Part shown: positions 25,995 to 32,192 of the stretch, piece after piece | Layout of the letters: each line of letters begins with the position of its first letter | Numbering within the stretch: the stretch's first letter is position 1 | Assembly: GCA_965207495.1 (NCBI GenBank) | Contig: OZ242287.1 | Location: 4,278,001 to 4,342,000 of the forward strand | Source of the DNA: Bin5 sp965207495 | GTDB taxonomy: Bacteria; Chloroflexota; Anaerolineae; Caldilineales; Caldilineaceae | Direction: 5' to 3' | Length of the DNA: 64,000 nucleotides | Notes under the pieces: generated by a model | Told to the model about the DNA's origin: nothing | What the model saw: the letters and a program-made list of their open reading frames with translations, nothing else | Database searches by the model: none | Program-made: the position numbers and the translations under genes

Positions 25995-26017
25995 ATCGGC
26001 CGGTGTTGTCGGCCGGT
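25995..26017. terminator. Hairpin between convergent ABC permease and cysteine synthase genes
   Basis: An 8-bp stem containing CGGCCG on both arms with loop GTGTTGT lies 9 bp beyond the permease stop and 25 bp beyond the cysteine synthase stop. It has no T-run on either strand, so it may be a 3'-end stabiliser rather than an intrinsic terminator. Confidence 0.35.
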
Positions 26018-26041
26018 GGCCTGAGGGAGGGTGTGCTGAAT

Positions 26042-27007
26042 TCAGTCGAACAGGCCCAGGCTTACGTATTTGCTGCCGTCGTCTGGTAGGAGGGTGACGA
26101 CGACACCGTCTGCGGTGTGGGGAAGTTCCTTTGCCACCTGGACTGCGGCTGCAACGGCTGCGCCGCTGCTGAAGCCGACAAACAGCCCGGCCGTCCGCGC
26201 GAGGGCCTGTGTGACATCCCAGGCAGTCTCCGCAGCAACCGCCATGTGACGGTCTACCAGAGACGGTGTGTAGATCCCAGGAGTGATGGCCGTCGGCAGG
26301 TATTTCAGTCCTTCGATAACGGAGAGTTCATCTTCCGGCTGCACGGCAACCAGCTGTGCGGCCGGGTTCTGTTCGCGCAGGAACCGACCTGCACCTACGA
26401 AGGTCCCGGTGGTGCCCAGCCCGGCAACAAAGTGCGTTACGCGGCCCTGTGTCTGCTGCCAGATCTCCGGGCCGGTGCCCTCGTAGTGGGCGCGCCAGTT
26501 GGCATCGTTGTTGTACTGGTCTGCGTAGAAATAGCGTCCCGGATCGGCCGCGACGATCTCCCGCACAAGCCGGATCGCCCCGTCTGAACCCTCCAGTGGA
26601 TCCGATTCGATCAGGGTGGCGCCGTAGGCCTTCACCAGGGCTTTGCGCTCGCGGCTTACGTTCTTTGGCATCACCAGATGGACGGGGAACCCTCGGACGG
26701 CGCCCACCAAGGCGTAGGCGATGGCGGTGTTGCCGCTGCTGCTGTCGATCAGGGTCTGTCCAGCGCCCAACCTGCCGTCGGCTTCGGCCTCTTCTACGAT
26801 CTTGAAGGCTGCGCGGGCCTTCACTGAGCCGCCAGGGTTCGCCCACTCTGCTTTGGCGTACAGCTGGACATGTTCGGATGCGCCGCAGGTGCGGGCGAAC
26901 GGAGTCAGGTCCAGCAGCGGCGTATTGCCTATGTCGTCCAGCACAGAGATCGCGCTGTCTGCAGCGCGACTCTCAGTCATTGTGGGTGTCAAAGTCTGGG
27001 CAATCAT
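26042..27007 (-). CDS. Cysteine synthase family PLP enzyme (CysM type)
   Basis: A beta-replacement enzyme that makes cysteine from an activated serine and a sulfur donor. The PLP lysine sits in ANPGGSVKARAA, the phosphate-binding motif is DSSSGNTAIAYA, and GLGTTGTFVGAGRFL marks the second glycine loop. NPGGS rather than NPTGS fits the CysM branch. Position at the end of a JAMM, sulfur-carrier and E1 module suggests CysO-thiocarboxylate as the sulfur donor, as known for mycobacterial CysM; this is inference. The start is uncertain: ATG 27007 (MIAQTL) and ATG 26980 (MTESRA) both lack a clear Shine-Dalgarno, and ATG 27049 falls inside a stable hairpin. Confidence 0.9.
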   Translation of the reverse strand: MIAQTLTPTMTESRAADSAISVLDDIGNTPLLDLTPFARTCGASEHVQLYAKAEWANPGGSVKARAAFKIVEEAEADGRLGAGQTLIDSSSGNTAIAYALVGAVRGFPVHLVMPKNVSRERKALVKAYGATLIESDPLEGSDGAIRLVREIVAADPGRYFYADQYNNDANWRAHYEGTGPEIWQQTQGRVTHFVAGLGTTGTFVGAGRFLREQNPAAQLVAVQPEDELSVIEGLKYLPTAITPGIYTPSLVDRHMAVAAETAWDVTQALARTAGLFVGFSSGAAVAAAVQVAKELPHTADGVVVTLLPDDGSKYVSLGLFD

Positions 27008-27022
27008 TGGCGGGTTGAAGAG

Positions 27023-27051
27023 CAGTGGATAGTGCAGAACACTATCCACTG
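27023..27051 (-). repeat. Perfect 12-bp inverted repeat at the cysteine-synthase 5' end
   Basis: Arms 27023-27034 and 27040-27051 pair perfectly around a 5-nt loop. It sits 13 bp beyond the E1 stop and 15 bases before the proposed synthase ATG. On the coding strand no T-run follows, so it looks like an intercistronic stem rather than a terminator; on the plus strand it is followed by TTTTG. Confidence 0.6.
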
Positions 27052-27064
27052 TTTTGTTATCACG

Positions 27065-28336
27065 CTATGCCTTGACCAGGTCGGGCTGGCCGACGCCATT
27101 GGCTGCGACCGTCTCCGCAAAGGACTCGGCTACGTTGTCGGTGGCATGCTCGTCGAAGCTGGGCATGCCGCAGAACTGTTCGTAATCGATCAACTCGATT
27201 ACGGAAGGATCGTCTCCGCAGACAGGGCAGTCTACGTCACGATTCACTGTCAGCGTACGGAAGGTCATGTCGAGCGTGTCGATCATGAGCAGCTTGCCGG
27301 AGAGAGGCTCGCCTATGCCAACGATCAGCTTTATTGCTTCGATCGCCTGGATCGAGCCTACGATACCGGGCAGGACGCCCAGCACACCGGCTTCGGCGCA
27401 GCTTGGCACCTCGCCTGGCGGGGGCGGGTCCGGGTAGAGGCAGCGGTAGCAAGGGCTGTCGGCGTCTGCCTGTTCCGGCTGATAGACGGTAACCTGACCC
27501 TCGAACATGAAGATACTGGCGTCCACGAGAGGGATGCCGAGCATCTGGCAGGCATCGTTCACCAGATAGCGGGTCGGAAAGTTGTCGGAGCCATTGATGA
27601 CGACGTCGTATCCCTGCATGATCTCGAAGGCGTTGTGGCTCGTGATCGGTTCGCGATAGCCCACCACGTTGACGTCGGGATTTATCTCGGCGATGCGGTC
27701 GCGGGCCGATTCAACTTTGGGGCGGCCCACGTCGCTTTCGCCGTGGAGTACCTGGCGTTGCAGGTTGGACACGTCGACCACGTCAAAGTCGATGATGCCG
27801 AGCTGGCCGACACCGGCCGCGGCCAGGTAGATAGCTGCCGGACTGCCCAGCCCGCCGGCGCCAATCATGAGCACCTTGCTGTCGAGGAGCTTGATCTGTC
27901 CTTCTTCGCCAATTTCGTCCAGAATCGTGTGACGGCTGTAGCGTATGCCCTGCTCGTCGGAGAGCACCGTGGGCACCTTGAAAGGCAGTCCCGCGTTTTT
28001 CCAGCCGCCGAATCCACCGTTAAGCGAGTAGACGTCGGTGTAGCCCATTTCCTTCACATTACGAGCGGCCAGCAACGAGCGCACGCCGCCGGCACAGTAG
28101 ATCACCACGGGCTGTGTGCGGTCCGGCTGATGCTGCTCGATCTGCAGCTCCAGGTGACCGCGCGGCAAGAATGACGCGTCGGGAATATGGCCCTGAACCC
28201 ATTCATCGCGCTCACGAATGTCGATGAGCGTCATTTCGTCGCCGCTGTCGACCCGGTTCTTCATCTCGTTGACCGTGATCTCCTGGACCTCGCTTCTTGC
28301 CAACTGCAGCAGTTGATCTCGGTTGAGTTGCGCCAT
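27065..28336 (-). CDS. Rhodanese-MoeB/ThiF fusion: E1-like sulfur-carrier activating enzyme
   Basis: A 423-residue adenylyltransferase/sulfurtransferase. The N-terminal rhodanese domain (about residues 18-118) has active-site Cys81 in CAGGVRS. The MoeB/ThiF domain (about 128-375) has the nucleotide loop GAGGLGSP (159-166), the acceptor-contact stretch DFDVVDVSNLQRQVLH, zinc cysteines C296, C299, C370 and C373, and a conserved Cys313 (SCAEAGVLG). It would adenylate the C-terminal glycine of a sulfur carrier and, through the rhodanese Cys, convert it to a thiocarboxylate. Rhodanese is usually C-terminal in MoeZ/MOCS3; here it is N-terminal. The carrier gene ends 3 bp before its start. Confidence 0.95.
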   Translation of the reverse strand: MAQLNRDQLLQLARSEVQEITVNEMKNRVDSGDEMTLIDIRERDEWVQGHIPDASFLPRGHLELQIEQHQPDRTQPVVIYCAGGVRSLLAARNVKEMGYTDVYSLNGGFGGWKNAGLPFKVPTVLSDEQGIRYSRHTILDEIGEEGQIKLLDSKVLMIGAGGLGSPAAIYLAAAGVGQLGIIDFDVVDVSNLQRQVLHGESDVGRPKVESARDRIAEINPDVNVVGYREPITSHNAFEIMQGYDVVINGSDNFPTRYLVNDACQMLGIPLVDASIFMFEGQVTVYQPEQADADSPCYRCLYPDPPPPGEVPSCAEAGVLGVLPGIVGSIQAIEAIKLIVGIGEPLSGKLLMIDTLDMTFRTLTVNRDVDCPVCGDDPSVIELIDYEQFCGMPSFDEHATDNVAESFAETVAANGVGQPDLVKA

Positions 28337-28339
28337 AGT

Positions 28340-28618
28340 TCATCTGCTCCCGCCGGCCATCGCCGGCACAATTGAAATCTTATCGCTCTCGCCGACGGTC
28401 GTCGCCAGCCCGTCCAGGGTGCGAATCTCGTCGTCGTTGCGGAACACGTTAATAAACCGTTTTACGTTACCGTTTTCGTCCAGAAGCCTCTCACCGATGC
28501 CGGGGTAGCTGCCTTCCAGTTGACCAATCACTTCGCCAACCGTTGATCCGGTCGCTTCCACCTTCGACTGTCCAGCGGTGAAGCGGCGCAGTGCGGTCGG
28601 CACAAACACAGTTGCCAT
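28340..28618 (-). CDS. Ubiquitin-like sulfur-carrier protein (MoaD/ThiS/CysO family) ending GG-SR
   Basis: A 92-residue beta-grasp protein with the MoaD/CysO pattern: VFVPTALRRFTAG at the start, TVGEVIGQLEGSYPGI, then RFINVFRNDDEIRTLDGLATTV and the tail DKISIVPAMAGGSR. The functional Gly89-Gly90 is followed by Ser-Arg, so the C-terminus must be trimmed before the E1 can adenylate it; the JAMM peptidase encoded upstream is the obvious candidate. AGGAG precedes the ATG. It is co-transcribed with the E1 fusion (3-bp gap). The CysO assignment follows from its neighbours, not from sequence alone. Confidence 0.92.
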   Translation of the reverse strand: MATVFVPTALRRFTAGQSKVEATGSTVGEVIGQLEGSYPGIGERLLDENGNVKRFINVFRNDDEIRTLDGLATTVGESDKISIVPAMAGGSR

Positions 28619-28681
28619 TCTTCGGCTCTCCTTTTTCTGATCGAATTAGTACAGAGTGATCGCGGCCCGAGGCGACCCCAC

Positions 28682-28716
28682 AAAAAAGCCGGAACCATCA
28701 TAGCGATGAATCCGGC
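28682..28716 (-). terminator. Intrinsic terminator downstream of the JAMM peptidase gene
   Basis: Minus-strand stem GCCGGA/TCCGGC with an inner TCAT/ATGA pairing, followed by six T (28687 down to 28682). It separates the JAMM transcript from the sulfur-carrier operon, which then needs its own promoter in 28619-28680 (possible -10 TACTAA near 28645). Confidence 0.65.
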
Positions 28717-29088
28717 GTTTGATATCAATCTTGGCACGGTATCCCGATTCCAAGCGCTTGTCGAAGTGTACCTGCGCCAACTGATATGGACTGGCGTCAC
28801 TCGGACCTTGGAAACTTCCGTCGAGTGCGAGCCAAATGACAAGCGAACGCCCTCATCGCTCCTGTTCCGGACAGCGGGAAACCTCCAGCGTCGTGCTGGC
28901 GGCGCCCGCTAGGGACACGAGCAAGTTTTCAGGTAAGTTGCCTGTCTTTGAGCACGCATCAGGATAAGAATGCCTGAGTATTGTTTTCCTGGCCGACACT
29001 ATAGTTCTTGTAGCGACAAAAGTCAAACTGTCGGAAGACGAAAGTAAGCGCCCAGCAGGCGGACCGACCTGCCTTGGCCTTTGAGTGA
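28717..29088 (-). other. Long 3' region of the JAMM gene without recognised features
   Basis: About 370 bp lie between the JAMM stop and its terminator. Short frames on both strands lack ribosome sites. No tRNA, riboswitch core or repeat is recognised; a long 3' UTR or a decayed gene are both possible. Confidence 0.35.
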
Positions 29089-29700
29089 CTACGCGGCTTC
29101 CAACACGTGCACCGGGAACTCTTGAACGCCGACGGCCCGAAAGTCATCAACTGTGCCCGCTTCGTCAACTGCAAATACAATGTATAGGGGAGGAGCCGTC
29201 GCGGTGAGGAATTCCCCCAGTTCCTGCGGCAGGGGGGCGCCGGCGGCATGATAGTAACCGAACAGGCCGGGCCTGACTTCATCGAAAGGGATGGCGTTTC
29301 GGGCTGCGTCCAGATCCGCGTCCGGCCAGTGCGGCTCCATGCGAAAGGCTCTTATTGCCGGCGCGTCGTCGAATTCCAGCGAGCAGATGAGGTAGTAGGT
29401 TTCAGGGTAGTGGGCGTTCCAGGCATCGGTGGCCGATGGGTAGGCGACCGAAACGGGATGGGAGTGGTAGATCGCCACCATTTCGTCTCCCGCCTCTTCA
29501 AACTCGAACTGTTTCAGGAGCGTCTGCGGGTCAACGTCGTAGTTGTCTATTCTGTCCTCGGCCAGGTTGCGGGCTCGGTAGAGCTGTGTCGCGCGTCCGT
29601 CCCTTCCCCGCAGGATTCCGCAAATCTCTTCAGGTTTCCCTTCGCGGGCGTGGTCGACTATGCCGTCGTAGACTGTCCGGGCCAGGTGGACAATGCTCAT
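29089..29700 (-). CDS. JAMM/M67-family metallopeptidase (Mec+/QbsD-like)
   Basis: A zinc isopeptidase/peptidase of about 203 residues. The JAMM signature is complete: Glu25 in PEEICGIL, then H79 and H81 in YHSHP, S89 and D92 (YPSATD). Bacterial members remove amino acids from the C-terminus of sulfur carriers: Mec+ releases cysteine from CysO, and QbsD trims the CF tail of QbsE. Start ATG 29700 is chosen for AGGAG 6 bases upstream. A C-terminal extension of about 70 residues follows the core. It sits upstream of the sulfur-carrier operon on the same strand, separated from it by a terminator. Confidence 0.92.
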   Translation of the reverse strand: MSIVHLARTVYDGIVDHAREGKPEEICGILRGRDGRATQLYRARNLAEDRIDNYDVDPQTLLKQFEFEEAGDEMVAIYHSHPVSVAYPSATDAWNAHYPETYYLICSLEFDDAPAIRAFRMEPHWPDADLDAARNAIPFDEVRPGLFGYYHAAGAPLPQELGEFLTATAPPLYIVFAVDEAGTVDDFRAVGVQEFPVHVLEAA

Positions 29701-29874
29701 GGGATGCTCCTGAGAAATTGCTGTGGTCGCCATTCATTGCCATTTGGGAGGCTTGGAAATTGTACAATCAAATCCGGCAAAATCGCTAAAGCAGTGTGGC
29801 CTGGCTTGGACTCTAACGAGCCCCGGTGAAGACGGCGGAGCCGGCGGCAGGGCATGCGAAATCAGGGAAAGGAA

Positions 29875-29903
29875 TTGAAAAACCTTGGCCGCTATGATAC
29901 GAT
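29875..29903 (+). promoter_or_regulatory. Promoter of the CHAT-mutS unit
   Basis: TTGAAA (29875-29880), a 17-bp spacer and TACGAT (29898-29903) preceded by TGA give an extended -10 promoter. It predicts transcription from about 29910, which rules out the upstream ATG at 29854 and supports the start at 29980. Confidence 0.6.
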
Positions 29904-29979
29904 CCTGCTCACCGCTTCAAACAATTTTGGCCCACAATCCGGTACGGGTTCATTTGACTGCCGCCAAGGAAGGGGAAGC

Positions 29980-32169
29980 ATGGCAGGAGTAGAAGGCAGA
30001 CGACAAGAGTTTTCCTCGCGAAACTGGGATGATCGCCAGCTCCTGAACATCGTGGATTCGGTCCTGCGCCGGTTTTTCCGCGGCTATTGGAATCTCGACC
30101 CGCTGACGCGCCGCCAGGTGGACAGTCTGCGGACGGCGGCGGCTGCGGCGGCAGGTGAGACCGAAATCAGCGCGCTGGAAAGACGCGCCGTCTTGACCAG
30201 CTTTCTGGACGATGTCGCATCGATCGATGCGGTGCTGCCGCTCATCGAAGAGGCGATGGACGGCGGCATAGCAGGTGATGCGCCCGGTTTTGGGAGGGCC
30301 AAGGGCATCAACTACCTGCAGTCGGTCAACCTGCTGCGGACAATGCGTGATGACCCCGCCAACTATGTGCCGCGCTCCTTTCAAGTGCCGCCCGCGCCAG
30401 CGCTGCGGGGCGTCGCCCCCCCGCCTTCCGGTTCAAACGAGAGGCCGCAGACAGGTGGTCCGGCGCGGCAGGGCGCAACGTCTGGACGCCCGGGCCCGGC
30501 AGCCCCTGTTACAGGTGACGTCCGAGGGGACGCGGTCGTCCAGTTTCATACCTACGTTGATTTTCCGCCGACAATCTCCAACCGCAACGATGTCAAATAC
30601 CCGCTGATCGTGCAGCTGGTACGCGACCGTCCGCGCGAAAGCCGGGGCCAGGCTGAGGTCGGCATCGCGTTTCAGGACGAAATCGAGTATGTGGACGTTG
30701 TTGTGAGGGCGCCCGGATTTGAGGAGGTAAGCGGCTACGGCGCCGGCGCGCGCGAAGGTCCCGCCTTGCGGCGCACAGTTGCGGTGCCCCAGGACGGCGA
30801 CTCACAGCCGGCCGTTTTTCTCTTCCAACTGGTTGACGACCGCACCGGGGCCCACTGGGTAACCGTTGATTTCTACCACCGGGGCAGGAACGCAGGTTCG
30901 CTGACGTTGGAGGTCGCTGTAAGGAGTTTCCCGTTCCTGCGCTCCGGTACACGGCGGTTGGCGGATATCAGCGGAGAGGAGGACGAAGAGCCGCCTGCCT
31001 TCGGCACGGCGTCAGTTGTCCGCGCTGTTGACGGTGTGACCATACCGCAGGGCACGCCGATACCGGCTGCAGACATTGAGCTGCGTATCACACGGGACGC
31101 CGACGGCCGTACACTTCATTTCCATCTCCATTCGCAGAAGCTGTCGGGCCTGGATGGCCGCAGCGCCGGCTCGATAGTCTTCAACGACCTCTCCCGACCC
31201 GACCTCTTTTTCGACCGTCTGGCCGAGAGGTTGAGTACCTTTGCGGCGCGGGCCGGCACCGATCTGCCCGGCGACGAGGCTGTGCGCGTGGAAGACGAGG
31301 TCGCCGACCTCGGTGTCGAACTCTATGAGCAGCTCTTCCCCGTCCCCCTGCGAAAGCTTTACTGGGAGATCAAGGCGCGACGGGACGCCGGTGAGGTGGA
31401 GAACCTGCTGATCGTGAGCGATGAGCCCTGGATTCCCTGGGAACTGGTTAAGCCCTACGACGTCGTGGACGGCCAGGATGTCGAGGACGACCATCTGGCC
31501 GGCGCCTGGCGCATGAGCCGCTGGCTGGCTGGCGCGGCGGTGCCATCCGACCTGAACATCAGGGCCGCCCGCCTTGTCGCACCGATGATTTCGCTGGAAT
31601 TTGTATCGCAGGAGATTCAGTATTTCGACAGCCTTGCGGCGCGACGGATCGAGACCGGGGCGCCGATCACTACACGCGACCAGTTTCTTGAGCTGGCCGA
31701 GCAAGGCGGCGCCCAGCTTTTTCACTTCGCCACCCACGGCAATTACAACCAGGCCTTTGTGGACGAGTCTCCGATCGTATTGGAAGGCGACCCGCTCTTC
31801 CCCAGCGACCTGACACGGCGCCGAGCCAAGGGGCTGCGCCGCGAAAAGCCGCTCATTTTCCTCAATACATGCCACGGCGCTCGCGTCGGCTACAACCTGA
31901 CCGGCCTGGGGGGATGGGCGCAGCGGCTTGTGGACCATCTGGGCGTCACCGCTTTCGTCGGCGCGCTGTGGGAAGTGCACGACGAGCTGGCCTCGAAGTT
32001 CGCACAGATCTTCTATGAGGAGCTCTGGGCGGGGAAGACGCTAGGCGAGGCCTTCTATTCGGCGCGGCAGCAGATCCGCGCTATGCAGAGCGCCAACCCC
32101 ACCTGGCTCGCCTATACCCTCTACGGCGATCCCAATAGCCGAGTCTTCTGGCGATCAGAAGGCCGCTGA
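29980..32169 (+). CDS. CHAT-domain (caspase-like) protease
   Basis: A 729-residue protein. ATG 29980 has AAGGAAGGGG upstream. The N-terminal helical part (about 1-115, RNWDDRQLLNIVDSVLRRFFRGYWNLDPL) resembles a death-like effector-associated module in layout only. A Pro/Gly/Ser-rich linker (about 125-180) leads to a beta-rich middle domain (about 183-320) and a C-terminal CHAT cysteine-protease domain (about 420-729). The catalytic pair is H586 (FHFATHG) and C631 (LNTCHGAR). CHAT proteases cut a partner protein when activated and often work in anti-phage or self-killing modules. No sensor or target gene is adjacent; mutS follows by 23 bp. Confidence 0.88.
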   Translation: MAGVEGRRQEFSSRNWDDRQLLNIVDSVLRRFFRGYWNLDPLTRRQVDSLRTAAAAAAGETEISALERRAVLTSFLDDVASIDAVLPLIEEAMDGGIAGDAPGFGRAKGINYLQSVNLLRTMRDDPANYVPRSFQVPPAPALRGVAPPPSGSNERPQTGGPARQGATSGRPGPAAPVTGDVRGDAVVQFHTYVDFPPTISNRNDVKYPLIVQLVRDRPRESRGQAEVGIAFQDEIEYVDVVVRAPGFEEVSGYGAGAREGPALRRTVAVPQDGDSQPAVFLFQLVDDRTGAHWVTVDFYHRGRNAGSLTLEVAVRSFPFLRSGTRRLADISGEEDEEPPAFGTASVVRAVDGVTIPQGTPIPAADIELRITRDADGRTLHFHLHSQKLSGLDGRSAGSIVFNDLSRPDLFFDRLAERLSTFAARAGTDLPGDEAVRVEDEVADLGVELYEQLFPVPLRKLYWEIKARRDAGEVENLLIVSDEPWIPWELVKPYDVVDGQDVEDDHLAGAWRMSRWLAGAAVPSDLNIRAARLVAPMISLEFVSQEIQYFDSLAARRIETGAPITTRDQFLELAEQGGAQLFHFATHGNYNQAFVDESPIVLEGDPLFPSDLTRRRAKGLRREKPLIFLNTCHGARVGYNLTGLGGWAQRLVDHLGVTAFVGALWEVHDELASKFAQIFYEELWAGKTLGEAFYSARQQIRAMQSANPTWLAYTLYGDPNSRVFWRSEGR

Positions 32170-32192
32170 ACGCAGCCGGAACCTACTCAGCC

